A DNA stretch of 64,000 nucleotides from Novosphingobium jiangmenense. GTDB lineage: Bacteria; Pseudomonadota; Alphaproteobacteria; Sphingomonadales; Sphingomonadaceae. Shown here one piece after another: positions 1-8,489 of this stretch (positions within the stretch are counted from its first letter, which is position 1; each line of letters begins with the position of its first letter). The translations under genes and the position numbers were made by a program. Below the pieces are notes generated by a model. The model ran no database searches. It worked only from the letters and a program-made list of their open reading frames with translations, and was not told the DNA's origin. The stretch lies in contig NZ_JADQDC010000008.1 in the NCBI RefSeq assembly GCF_015694345.1, forward strand, positions 124,001-188,000, in the 5' to 3' direction.

Positions 1-99
1 CCCGAGGTCGGCGAGGATCTGCGTGGCATAGGGGCCAAAAACCACTGTCGTGAGGTCGACAACGCGGATTCCGTCGAGCAGCACCGGCTTCTGGCTCAT
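1..99 (-). CDS. CoA-transferase family III (CaiB/BaiF), N-terminal fragment
   Basis: Only the first 33 codons lie in the window; the gene runs off the left edge. The translation starts [17 protein letters not shown] and continues [15 protein letters not shown], the usual opening of class III CoA-transferases, which move CoA between carboxylic acids through an aspartyl-CoA intermediate. The ATG at 97-99 is read leftwards. The neighbouring thiolase-like gene is on the same strand and ends 13 bases upstream of this start, so the two probably share a transcript. The substrate cannot be told from this piece. Confidence 0.75.
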   Translation of the reverse strand, partial: MSQKPVLLDGIRVVDLTTVVFGPYATQILADLG

Positions 100-112
100 C
101 TATCTGCACTCC

Positions 113-1660
113 TCAAACGAGGCGGAAGCCGTTGCGCTTTTCACCCTGATCAACTTCCACCGTCCGGCCAAGCGGATCGTATGCCAGCATAGCAGCTATC
201 GTCGCCTCGTCGCGCGTGGTTGCAATGAAGCGTCCGCCGGACAGCAGTTCCCCAATGACAATGGCCTGATCCGGGACACCCTTGGCATAGGTCACGGTAT
301 AAGTGCCGATCCTGCCTGAACCTGTTTGCTGTTCAGCCATCGCGGCTGGCGGCGCCTTGTCCAGTTCGGCCTGCACGCCCGCAGTGTCACAGCCCGGCCA
401 CTCGCGCGGACTGCTCGAAAGCACCGCCGCCCCGTACTTCGACTGGAAGCCGCCATTCAGCCCGACCAGCCCGCTGCTGCCGGGCGCTGCGCGCAGGCGT
501 TCGACCATGCTGGCAAAGGCGTGCATCGAGTAGTTGTTCCCGGCGCCGCCGAAGTAGGGCAAGCCGCCCGTAACAGTCAGGCCACGCGGATCGTCCGCCG
601 ACATGCCAAGGCCGTCGATCGCGGCGCAGAACACCGGGACCGGAAAACACGAATAGAAATCGAAGACGTCCAGGTCGGCAACCGACTTGCCAGCCACGTC
701 CAGCGCCCTGGCGATCACAGCACTCGCGGCCGGATAGGCGCCAATGTCCGGTCGCTCCAGTATCTCGCGCTCGTTGGCCAAGGCAGCGCCGTGGAGATAG
801 ATCCACTTGCCTTCCTCCACCCCCGCCTCGCGCGCCGCCCCGATCGACATGACCACCACCGCTGCGGCCTGATTGACCTGATCGCGCGAAACCAGCTTCA
901 GCGGATAGGGCTCGCAGATCATGCGATTGCGCTCGCCCGGCGTAGCAATTTCCTCTGCGGTCATCGGCCTGACGGCAGCGGAGCTGTACGGATTGCTCGC
1001 GGCGACCCGAGTGAAGGGTTCGAACAGTTCCCCCATCGCCCGCGCATATGCTTCGCGCGTCAGCCCCAAGCGGGCGCGCCGCGCATTCTCGCACAATGCG
1101 TAGGCGGTAACCGGAGCGCGGATGCCATGCGCGATGCTCGCAGGCGAAAGCGTGCCTTCGAAGCCCATCCCCTTGTCGATCCAGACCGTGCCGGATGCCT
1201 CTGGATCATCCTGCTCGCTCCAGTCGCGCTCCTCGCCCTTAGCGGAAAGGAAACGGACGGTGGAAATGGCCTCGCTGCCGAAGATCAGCGCCGCCGCCGT
1301 CTCGCCACGGGCAATGCGCTCCCCCACGTCCGCCAGCAGGGCCAGAGGCGATTGGCCGCCCACTTTTTCGAGGATTGCCACATCAGGCCGGATACCCATT
1401 CGCCTTGCCACCGCCAGCGGCAGCTTGTCCGCGCGGCCAAAAGGCACCTGCATCGCGCCCGATTCCTCGAAAGTCCGGATCGATCCGACAACCTTCACCT
1501 GTGCAGACACGGCTTCGCTTCTGTCCGTATCTGCCAGCGCAGCGTGGCATGCAGCAGCCGCGAGGTCCGCAAACGACAATCCGGCATAATCCGCCGCGTC
1601 GATCCGCTCGACGAACTGGCCGACACCGACAATGACCGGGGTGCTTTCCGAGATATCCAT
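113..1660 (-). CDS. Thiolase-like protein type 1 / acetyl-CoA acetyltransferase family
   Basis: The 515-residue protein has the thiolase fold. An N-terminal half opens STPVIVGVGQFVER, a second half carries DVFDFYSCFPVPV near residue 332, and GNNYSMHAF places a conserved His at 380. Residues about 445-515 form an extra C-terminal segment like that of thiolase-like protein type 1. At the position of the usual nucleophilic cysteine (NxxCxSG) it reads GGQSP at 101-105, so it probably does not catalyse classical thiolysis and may bind or process acyl-CoA differently (inference). The start at 1660 is preferred to the upstream 1732 because GGAAG precedes it at proper spacing. It lies between the CoA-transferase and the AraC-type regulator on one strand. 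Confidence 0.8.
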   Translation of the reverse strand: MDISESTPVIVGVGQFVERIDAADYAGLSFADLAAAACHAALADTDRSEAVSAQVKVVGSIRTFEESGAMQVPFGRADKLPLAVARRMGIRPDVAILEKVGGQSPLALLADVGERIARGETAAALIFGSEAISTVRFLSAKGEERDWSEQDDPEASGTVWIDKGMGFEGTLSPASIAHGIRAPVTAYALCENARRARLGLTREAYARAMGELFEPFTRVAASNPYSSAAVRPMTAEEIATPGERNRMICEPYPLKLVSRDQVNQAAAVVVMSIGAAREAGVEEGKWIYLHGAALANEREILERPDIGAYPAASAVIARALDVAGKSVADLDVFDFYSCFPVPVFCAAIDGLGMSADDPRGLTVTGGLPYFGGAGNNYSMHAFASMVERLRAAPGSSGLVGLNGGFQSKYGAAVLSSSPREWPGCDTAGVQAELDKAPPAAMAEQQTGSGRIGTYTVTYAKGVPDQAIVIGELLSGGRFIATTRDEATIAAMLAYDPLGRTVEVDQGEKRNGFRLV

Positions 1661-1706
1661 GTGCGCTTCCTTTTCGCCGCCACCGAACCGGCAGCCCAAT
1701 GCGCAG

Positions 1707-2756
1707 TCAGCTCGCCAGCCGCTGCGTACCAATCTGCGCCCGGGGCCTACTCTGCGCCATCAGCGCCCTTGCCCCGGTCGACATGTGCTGGCGCAGGAAG
1801 CGGCTTGCCGCGCTGGCGTCGGTATAGCCCAGCCTGAACGACAGCTCGGTCAGGTTCGGTCGGCGTGCGGTGCGAAAATACTCGTCCGCTGTCTGCTTGC
1901 GCACTTGCTCGAGGATGATCGCGAAGCTTGTGCCGCGATCAGCCAGCCGCCGCTGCAGGCTTTGGGGCGAAAGTCCGACAAGTCCGGCAACGTGCGGCAG
2001 GTTGGCGCGCCGCTCGGCGAGGTTTGTCGCGATGAAGTAGCGGACCTGCTGGAGCAGGTCTCCGGGCCATTGGCTGTCAACCTGCGCCAGCTGCTGCTCG
2101 AGGTAACGCACCATATTGGGGTTGGCCCTTGGCGACGGTCGATGCAGGTCTGACTTGCGGAACACTATCGCGCAGCGGTCCGAACCGAACTCGATCGGGC
2201 ACCGAAACACTGCTTTTAGATGGCCGACCCCACTGGACGCAGGCTGATCCAGTTCAAGCCGGATCGGAACCCAGTCCTCGCCCAGAAGCATGCGAGCAAT
2301 TCGCAGCTGCAGGGTCAGCGTCGCCTGGAGGTATTGTTCCCCGCCAAACCGTGCCGGCACCATCAGGACATGGCGCAGCGCAGCCTCATGCCCGGTGATG
2401 TCGGTGCTCGATCGCATCGCCGCGCTTTCAAGATGCATGTACCGCCGCGTGATGCGGGTAGCTTCGTCAAGCGTTGCGCAATGATCCCACAACAGGCTGA
2501 TCGGGCCGAAGCCCCGGATGTTGCACCACATCGCAAAGGCAACGCCGAGGTCCTCGCGGCCAGACGAGATTGCAGCGGACTGCAGCACGTCAACCTGAGC
2601 GCTGGCCGGCAGCCATTCTGCCTCCGCCGCCCGCTCGACATGGGCATAGAGGTCGGGCGGGCAAAGGCTGCGCAAATCCAGCCCGGCCTCATCGGCAAAT
2701 TGGATGAACTGACGCATGGCGCTGGCATGCGCGAGACCGAATTCCGATTCCATCAT
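1707..2756 (-). CDS. AraC-family transcriptional regulator
   Basis: The N-terminal two thirds (FGLAHASAMRQFIQFADEAG, then GREDLGVAFAMW) match the arabinose-binding-like sensor domain of AraC/OruR-type regulators. The last ~100 residues hold the double helix-turn-helix (GLSPQSLQRRLADRG and LTELSFRLGYTDASAASRFL). It is divergent from the SDR-dehydrogenase pair and upstream of the thiolase-like gene, so it probably controls one or both (inference). The start is uncertain: two adjacent ATGs lie at 2756 and 2753, and a TTG at 2798 would add 14 residues. None has a clear Shine-Dalgarno sequence. Confidence 0.85.
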   Translation of the reverse strand: MMESEFGLAHASAMRQFIQFADEAGLDLRSLCPPDLYAHVERAAEAEWLPASAQVDVLQSAAISSGREDLGVAFAMWCNIRGFGPISLLWDHCATLDEATRITRRYMHLESAAMRSSTDITGHEAALRHVLMVPARFGGEQYLQATLTLQLRIARMLLGEDWVPIRLELDQPASSGVGHLKAVFRCPIEFGSDRCAIVFRKSDLHRPSPRANPNMVRYLEQQLAQVDSQWPGDLLQQVRYFIATNLAERRANLPHVAGLVGLSPQSLQRRLADRGTSFAIILEQVRKQTADEYFRTARRPNLTELSFRLGYTDASAASRFLRQHMSTGARALMAQSRPRAQIGTQRLAS

Positions 2757-2798
2757 GACACGATCTGACAATAGCGCGGCATGATCCGTCAAGATCAA

Positions 2799-2810
2799 TT
2801 AATCGATTAA
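2799..2810. promoter_or_regulatory. 12-bp perfect palindrome in the AraC/SDR divergent promoter region
   Basis: TTAATCGATTAA is a perfect palindrome in the 135-base gap between the AraC regulator and the SDR gene. It is conspicuously AT-rich in GC-rich DNA and well placed for an operator. It is not the direct-repeat layout usual for AraC-family sites, so the binding protein is open. Confidence 0.4.
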
Positions 2811-2891
2811 ATGTGACACACCTTCCCTCCCGCGATTGGGTCGTTAGACTGGCCGGCGAGACTCGCGAAGAACGCGGGCGAAAGGAGAGCG

Positions 2892-3629
2892 ATGATCGAC
2901 GACACTGACTTCACCGGCAGGAACGTCCTCGTGGTCGGCGGCTCCAGCGGCATCGGCAACGGGATCGCGCAGGCATTCCGGCAGCGCGGCGCCCATGTTC
3001 ACGTCTGGGGCACCCGTGCCTCCGCCGCAGACTACGATCCTGCTGACGGGTCCGACCTGTCGGGCCTTGGCTACACCTGCGTGGACGTCGGCGATCCGGA
3101 TGCCATCGCTGCAGCCCCGCTACCTTTCCCGACGCTTGACGTACTCGTTCTGTGCCAGGGCACCGTCATCTACAAGCGAGGCGAGTTCGCGCGCGAGGGC
3201 TGGGACAAGGTCATGGCCGTCAATCTCGACAGCGTCATGCATTGCGCGATGAAGTTCCGCGCACAACTCGGCCAGAGCAACGGCTCGATCGTGATCGTCA
3301 GTTCCATATCAGGGCTGAAGGCCAATATCGGCAATCCCGCCTATGCGGCCTCTAAGGCCGGCGCGATCAGCCTGACCAAGACGCTCGGCCAAGCGCTTGC
3401 CGCCGATGGCATTCGCGTCAACGGACTTGCTCCCGGCTTGGTCGACACCAAGCTGACCAAGGTCACCACGGCCAACCCGCAACGGCTGGAGGGGGCGCTT
3501 GCCGCCATCCCGCAGCGGCGGATGGGCACGCCGGCTGACATGGCGGGGGCCGCGATCTTCCTCGCCTCGCCGCTCGCATCCTATGTCACCGGCCACACAC
3601 TGGTCGTCGATGGAGGCCTCTCGCTGTGA
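2892..3629 (+). CDS. SDR family oxidoreductase
   Basis: A 245-residue classical short-chain dehydrogenase. The nucleotide-binding GGSSGIG spans residues 16-22, the catalytic serine is about S138 (VSSISG) and the YxxxK pair is Y151/K155. The usual NAG motif is replaced by CQG at 88-90. It should oxidise or reduce a hydroxyl/ketone with NAD(P)H; the substrate is unknown. AAAGGAG lies upstream of the ATG. Its TGA overlaps the GTG start of the next dehydrogenase in the tetramer GTGA, so the two are translationally coupled. Confidence 0.9.
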   Translation: MIDDTDFTGRNVLVVGGSSGIGNGIAQAFRQRGAHVHVWGTRASAADYDPADGSDLSGLGYTCVDVGDPDAIAAAPLPFPTLDVLVLCQGTVIYKRGEFAREGWDKVMAVNLDSVMHCAMKFRAQLGQSNGSIVIVSSISGLKANIGNPAYAASKAGAISLTKTLGQALAADGIRVNGLAPGLVDTKLTKVTTANPQRLEGALAAIPQRRMGTPADMAGAAIFLASPLASYVTGHTLVVDGGLSL

Positions 3630-4666
3630 AGGCTCTGCGCTACTACGGCCCGCGCGACATCCGCCATGAAGCGATGGCCGATCCCGTGCCTGAGTCTGAC
3701 CGGGACGCCATCGTCAAGGTCGATGCCTGCTCGATCTGTGGTTCGGACCTGCACATCTACCACGGCCACGGCTTCTCAGAGGACGTCGGCTTCTGCGTCG
3801 GTCACGAGGCTGTTGGCGAAGTGGTCGAAGTTGGACGCGGTGTGCAGAGACTGAAGGTCGGCCAGAAGGTGATGATCCCGGCGGCAGTCGGTTGCGGATC
3901 GTGCCGCTCGTGCCTTTCGGGCGTGGTCAACACCTGCGAGAGCAACGCCTCGGCCTGCTATGGCCTGTCGGCAAAGCTGCAAGGCTCGCAGGCCGAAGCC
4001 GTTCGGGTCCCTGCTGCCGACATGAACGCCGTCTCCATCCCGGATGGCGTCAGTACCGATCAGGCGCTGATGATGACCGACGCCCTCGCCACCGCATGGT
4101 TCGGCGCGCGGCAGGCGGACATCCGCCCCGGTTCATCGGTCGGCATTATCGGCCTCGGCCCGATCGGGCTGATGGCAGTGGAAAGCGCCTTCGTGATGGG
4201 CGCACACGTGGTCTACGCGATCGACCCTGTGCCGGAACGCCGCGCCATCGCCGAAGGCCTCGGAGCCATTGCTCTCCACCCGGACGAAGCCGCTGCCCGC
4301 ATAAAGGAGGACACCCATAGCAAGCGCCTCGACTGCGTGGTCGAAGTCGTCGGGTCCGATGCAACCGTCGACATGGCCCTGCGTCTTGTCCGGGTGCGCG
4401 GCACCGTATCGGTCATCGGCGTCCAGCAGTCGCGCCGCTTCCCCTTCCCGCTAGAACGCGCTTTCGCCGGCGGCCTGACCTTCCGCGTCGGCACCTGCTC
4501 GGTGCCCGAGGAACTACCCGCGCTGTTCCCGCTGGTCGCCTCGGGCCGCCTCAAGCCCGAACGCTACATCAGCCATCGCCTGCCGCTCTCGCAGGGCGCT
4601 GAGGCCTATCGCCTGTTCGAAGCGCGCGAAGCCGGCGCGCTCAAGATGGTGCTGACCCCTGACTAG
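3626..4666 (+). CDS. Zinc-dependent medium-chain alcohol dehydrogenase
   Basis: A 346-residue MDR protein. Catalytic zinc ligands are C38 (CSICGSD) and H60-E61 (GHE). The structural zinc site is C90, C93, C96 and C104. The NAD-binding loop reads GLGPIG. The start is GTG, overlapping the SDR stop codon by four bases, so the pair form one operon and may oxidise successive alcohol groups of one substrate (inference). The 3' end overlaps the convergent aminotransferase by four bases. Confidence 0.9.
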   Translation: MKALRYYGPRDIRHEAMADPVPESDRDAIVKVDACSICGSDLHIYHGHGFSEDVGFCVGHEAVGEVVEVGRGVQRLKVGQKVMIPAAVGCGSCRSCLSGVVNTCESNASACYGLSAKLQGSQAEAVRVPAADMNAVSIPDGVSTDQALMMTDALATAWFGARQADIRPGSSVGIIGLGPIGLMAVESAFVMGAHVVYAIDPVPERRAIAEGLGAIALHPDEAAARIKEDTHSKRLDCVVEVVGSDATVDMALRLVRVRGTVSVIGVQQSRRFPFPLERAFAGGLTFRVGTCSVPEELPALFPLVASGRLKPERYISHRLPLSQGAEAYRLFEAREAGALKMVLTPD

Positions 4667-5799
4667 GCCTTGCGCCGCGCTGCAAACCACGGCCCGATAC
4701 GCCGCACCGCCTCTTCGACCAGGGGAGTAGACACCGCGAAGCTGAAACGGATGAAGCGCTTGCCGTTGACCGGATCGAAGTCGATCCCCGGCGCAGTCGC
4801 CACGCCGGTATCGCGCAGCAAGTCCTCGCACAGCGCAAGGCTGTTGTCGGTGAACTCGCTGGCGTCGGCATAGATGTAGAACGCACCATCGGGCGGCGCG
4901 ATGCGCCCCAGTCCCATCTGCGGCAGCGCCTCCAGCAGGATCGACCGATTGCGCGCATATGTCTCGACGTGCCCGTCCAGTTCGTCGCGACACTCGAAGG
5001 CCATCAGCCCCGCCTTCTGCGCCAGCACCGGCGGGGTCAGGAACAGGCTGCCCATCCGCGCCCGCGCCGCATCGATGAGCGCTGGCGGCACGACCAGCCA
5101 CCCGAGCCTCCAGCCCGCCATGCTGAAATACTTCGAGAAGGAATTGACGATCACCGCGTCAGGCAGATGCTCGAGCATCGAGGCCGCCTTGGTGCCGTAA
5201 CTCAGACCATGGTAGATCTCGTCCGAGATCACCTTGATGCCTTTGCGCTGGCAAACCTCGGCGATCGCGGCCAGTTCGGCTGGCTCGATGATCGTGCCGG
5301 TCGGGTTGGCCGGACTCGCCACGATCAGCCCGTCGGGGACCGGATCAAGCGCCTCGACAGCCGCCGCCGTCACCTGGAACCGCTGCTCAGGGCCGCATTC
5401 CATCTCGACCGGTTCGAGGTACATGGCCTTGAGCGAATTGCGATAGGCCACATATCCCGGTCGCGCCAAGGCAATGCGCGCACCCGGCCGGAACAGGCAC
5501 GAAAGCGCCATGACAAATGCCGGCGATGCACCACACGTGAGGATCACCTGCTCGCGCTCAACGCTCACACCATAGTTCTCGGCATAGCTCTGGGCGATGC
5601 GGTCCTTGAGCGGCACGCTTTCCCAATAGCCCATCGCTTCGCTGTCGAGCACCTCGTGCGCCAGCGCGATGGACCTCGCCGGAGCGCCGGTCGACGGCTG
5701 CCCGAACTCCATGTGGATGACACTGGCACCTGCCGCCTCCATGTCATGGGCAAGGCGGCTGACAGCAATGGCGTGGAACGGTTCGACTTCGGCGATCAT
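4663..5799 (-). CDS. Class I/II pyridoxal-phosphate aminotransferase
   Basis: A 378-residue fold-type I aminotransferase. The PLP lysine is K223 (SFSKYFSMAGWRLGW). The conserved Asn and Asp are N165 (SPANPTG) and D193 (ISDEIYHG), and a C-terminal RFSF arginine would bind the substrate carboxylate. It resembles the broad aspartate/aromatic aminotransferase and LL-diaminopimelate-like group; the amino acid used cannot be named. It converges on the dehydrogenase gene with a four-base overlap and is divergent from the ModE-like gene 66 bases away. Confidence 0.88.
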   Translation of the reverse strand: MIAEVEPFHAIAVSRLAHDMEAAGASVIHMEFGQPSTGAPARSIALAHEVLDSEAMGYWESVPLKDRIAQSYAENYGVSVEREQVILTCGASPAFVMALSCLFRPGARIALARPGYVAYRNSLKAMYLEPVEMECGPEQRFQVTAAAVEALDPVPDGLIVASPANPTGTIIEPAELAAIAEVCQRKGIKVISDEIYHGLSYGTKAASMLEHLPDAVIVNSFSKYFSMAGWRLGWLVVPPALIDAARARMGSLFLTPPVLAQKAGLMAFECRDELDGHVETYARNRSILLEALPQMGLGRIAPPDGAFYIYADASEFTDNSLALCEDLLRDTGVATAPGIDFDPVNGKRFIRFSFAVSTPLVEEAVRRIGPWFAARRKA

Positions 5800-5865
5800 G
5801 CCAGCGGCCTAGTTGCGACCGAAACAAGTTGCAAGCCTGAGCCCCGCGTCGATACATTTCGCCGC

Positions 5866-6237
5866 ATGCAGCGCCTTAAACTGAAGATTCAGCTCTATTG
5901 CGGCGACGAGATCGCCATGGGCCCCGGCAAGGCCGACCTGCTCGATGCGATCGTCCGCGAAGGCTCGATCTCCGCTGCGGCGCGCGCCATGGACATGAGC
6001 TACCGCCGCGCCTGGCTGCTGGTAGATGCCATGAACCGCTGCTGGGCAGAACCTCTGGTCGAAACCTCCCCCGGAAGCGCCAAGGGCGGCGGCGCGAAGG
6101 TCACGGCCTTGGGCATCGCTGTCCTGCAACACTACCGCGCGCTCCAGGACCGGCTGCAAGGGACTTCAGACTGCGAAGACTACAAGGCTCTCGCGTCAGC
6201 CATGCTCCCCGAGCCGAAGGCCAGCCAGAAGGCTTAA
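5866..6237 (+). CDS. ModE-like winged-helix regulator without molybdate-binding domain
   Basis: A 123-residue protein matching the N-terminal DNA-binding domain of ModE: KADLLDAIVREGSISAAAR followed by MDMSYRRAWLLVDAMN and the wing region SPGSAKGGGAKVTALG. Full ModE adds two molbindin domains (about 260 residues in total); this one stops after the winged helix. Single-domain ModE-like proteins are common, and their ligand is not clear. The ATG at 5866 fits the family start; a much longer reading frame upstream runs through the opposite aminotransferase and is not credible. The 3' end overlaps the convergent amidohydrolase by four bases. Confidence 0.8.
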   Translation: MQRLKLKIQLYCGDEIAMGPGKADLLDAIVREGSISAAARAMDMSYRRAWLLVDAMNRCWAEPLVETSPGSAKGGGAKVTALGIAVLQHYRALQDRLQGTSDCEDYKALASAMLPEPKASQKA

Positions 6238-7517
6238 CGCCCCACCGGCCCCTTCCATAGCACCCCGTCCTTCATCACCAGCGAGACCTTGCGGATTACC
6301 GAGATGTCCGCGAGCGGATTGCCCTCCACCGCGACGAGATCGGCCAGCATGCCGGGCTTCACCGCGCCCAGCCTGTCACCGATCCCGAACATTCTGGCGT
6401 TGCCCGACGTCGCTGCGATCGCCACTTCGGCTGGAGACATCCCGCCCTTGACCATCAGCTCTGCCTCGCGCGCATTGTCACCGTGGGCATAGACGCCGAC
6501 GTCGCCGCCCATGCAGATCGCGACGCCTGCCTTGCGCGCCTTGGCCAAGACATCGAACCCTTCCTGAACGCCTTTGGGCACGGGAGCCGATCCGTTCCAT
6601 CCGCGATAACGCGCGATGGCATCGCCTGCCGCCAAGGTCGGGCAGAAGCCGATCCCCTTGGCCTTCATCGCGGCAAAGACCTCGGGCGTGCCTTCATCGC
6701 CATGCTCGATTGTATCGACACCTGCCGCGACCGCCCGGCGCATGCCTTCCGCGGTACTCGCATGGGCAACCACCTCTCGCCCGGCGCTATGCGCGGCCTC
6801 CACCGCTGCCTTCAGCTCGCCCTCGGTAAATGTCGGCCGGCTTGGTTCGCCCGGCCCCCAGCGGTAGTCGGCATAGACTTTCACCAGATCCGCGCCCGCT
6901 CCGATCTGCCGCCGCACCACGGTGACGAGGTCAGGACCACTCGCCTCTTCAGCGCCCAAAGGCACCGCAACCCCTGGCTCGAAACCGCGCGGCCCATAGG
7001 CGCCCGTCGCGACGATCGCCCGCGTTGCCACCAGCATCCGCGGTCCCGGCACAATACCCTGCTCGATCGCCTGCTTCAGCCCGACATCGGCATATCCTGC
7101 GCTTTCGGTGCCGAGGTCGCGCACAGTTGTGAACCCCGCCATCAGCGTCACGCGCGCATGGACTGTCGCGCGGGCCGTCCGCAGCGCCAGCGATTCATGC
7201 AGGACCTGATCGTCCCAAGGCGTTTCATTGTAAGGGTGGAGAAAGAGGTGCGAATGCCCCTCGATCATGCCGGGCATCAGCGTGGTGCCGGGAAGCGCTA
7301 TAACCGACGCTTCTGGCGGAGCGGCAACGCTCGGTCCCGCCGCTTCGATGCGATTGCCCCGCACAAGTACCGACCAGCCCTTGTGCAGAACCGCGGTCTC
7401 GCCATCGAATACGGCATCGGGCTGCAGCAGCGTGACCGCGTCCTGCCCCGGGGCGGCATGCGCAGACAGGGCCACGCCGGTCAAAGCCGTTGCAACCAAG
7501 CGGAAAATCACTCGCAT
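6234..7517 (-). CDS. Secreted metal-dependent amidohydrolase
   Basis: A 427-residue amidohydrolase-superfamily protein with an N-terminal signal peptide ending near AHA at 19-21. Metal ligands are visible as H88/H90 (GHSH), a candidate lysine in VKVYADYR, histidines in VVAHAS and IEHGDE, and a late aspartate in GGDVGV. The sequence type is that of imidazolonepropionase/prolidase-like hydrolases acting on peptides or cyclic amides in the periplasm. No partner gene lies beside it. Confidence 0.85.
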   Translation of the reverse strand: MRVIFRLVATALTGVALSAHAAPGQDAVTLLQPDAVFDGETAVLHKGWSVLVRGNRIEAAGPSVAAPPEASVIALPGTTLMPGMIEGHSHLFLHPYNETPWDDQVLHESLALRTARATVHARVTLMAGFTTVRDLGTESAGYADVGLKQAIEQGIVPGPRMLVATRAIVATGAYGPRGFEPGVAVPLGAEEASGPDLVTVVRRQIGAGADLVKVYADYRWGPGEPSRPTFTEGELKAAVEAAHSAGREVVAHASTAEGMRRAVAAGVDTIEHGDEGTPEVFAAMKAKGIGFCPTLAAGDAIARYRGWNGSAPVPKGVQEGFDVLAKARKAGVAICMGGDVGVYAHGDNAREAELMVKGGMSPAEVAIAATSGNARMFGIGDRLGAVKPGMLADLVAVEGNPLADISVIRKVSLVMKDGVLWKGPVGR

Positions 7518-7615
7518 CAGCCTTCCTTTCGGTTGGCTTCAGCATAACCGACAGTGTGTTGCTGGCAACGCCTGCGGAAACCCTTTGTGACGTAAGGCCC
7601 TGTCGCTTGGGGCGA

Positions 7616-8089
7616 TCAGGCTGCCTCGTCGTGGCGGAGCTCGGCCAGTTGCGCGTCCGTGCGCGGGATCACCCCGATTCCGCCGACGGTGCGACGATCG
7701 AGATCGGCGAGCCGCGTATCGGGGCTATGGCGCGTCAGGTCGCGCAGATGCTGCACGCGGATCACCGCCATTACGCATCCCAAGGTGGCAATAGAAACAG
7801 ACAGTCGCCACATCGCGAAATGGCCGCTCTGCACGGTCGACAGGAACTCGGCAAAGCACTGCCAGACCGTCGCAGCACCAAGCAGCTCAGTCGCGCGCTG
7901 GCGCGGCGCGCAGAGCAGCAGCGAACAGGCGAGGAAGAACGATCCGACCCCGGCTGTCGTCAGCGTAAGCGTATTGGTGACATATCCGTAACCGAGCGCA
8001 ATCGCGGTCGCGAGCGCAACGAAGCGGGCGGAGCGGGCGATCTGACCAGGGGTCAGCATGTCGAGTGGACTACGCATAAGCCTGATCAT
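7616..8089 (-). CDS. Hypothetical membrane protein
   Basis: A 157-residue protein with hydrophobic stretches near residues 24-38, 46-60 and 98-108 and a charged C-terminus. I do not recognise the family. GAGAGG lies eight bases before the ATG at 8089, which favours this start over later Met codons. It is followed by no gene on its strand for about 100 bases. Confidence 0.6.
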   Translation of the reverse strand: MIRLMRSPLDMLTPGQIARSARFVALATAIALGYGYVTNTLTLTTAGVGSFFLACSLLLCAPRQRATELLGAATVWQCFAEFLSTVQSGHFAMWRLSVSIATLGCVMAVIRVQHLRDLTRHSPDTRLADLDRRTVGGIGVIPRTDAQLAELRHDEAA

Positions 8090-8127
8090 TGCTCAAGCCT
8101 CTCAACAATTCGTTACGGCACGAATTT

Positions 8128-8406
8128 TCACATCAGCGAACGAACAAAGCCTATGATTCCGAACCACAAGATGAGGGAGCTGCACACCGGAAATGCCAGC
8201 CGGACCCAGCCGGGCGCCTTGGCCGGATGCGAATCACCAGGCGCTTCCGCGTTCCACCCTGCGGCAATTTCATGCTGTAGTGCATGAACGGGGGAGCTGA
8301 CCGGTGCATCCGCCGCATGGGCAGGCCGTAGTCTTGCTGCCTTGGCCGAAGGGTCTTCGAACAAGGCGTCAGGCAATTCGGCAGACAGAAGTGGCAATCC
8401 CGACAT
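8128..8406 (-). CDS. Small hypothetical protein with C-terminal membrane segment
   Basis: A 92-residue protein with a hydrophilic Ala-rich N-terminal two thirds and a single C-terminal hydrophobic helix (FPVCSSLILWFGIIGFV), giving a tail-anchored layout. The start at 8406 is chosen because GAGGAG sits at ideal spacing; the longer frame to 8454 lacks this. The family is not recognised. It lies 38 bases upstream of the other membrane protein and may be cotranscribed with it. Confidence 0.6.
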   Translation of the reverse strand: MSGLPLLSAELPDALFEDPSAKAARLRPAHAADAPVSSPVHALQHEIAAGWNAEAPGDSHPAKAPGWVRLAFPVCSSLILWFGIIGFVRSLM

Positions 8407-8489
8407 GATGGCTCCTCGGAACCTCAGAATGCCACCCACCTGCAAACGGATCATGCAGTGCTGGGTAAGTAGAGTCCGCTAGGCCCCGA

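Noticed and set aside
326..1837. 503-residue plus-strand open frame opposite the thiolase-like gene
   Set aside because: It is a mirror of the real minus-strand gene in GC-rich DNA, with Arg/Ala/His-rich composition and no domain.
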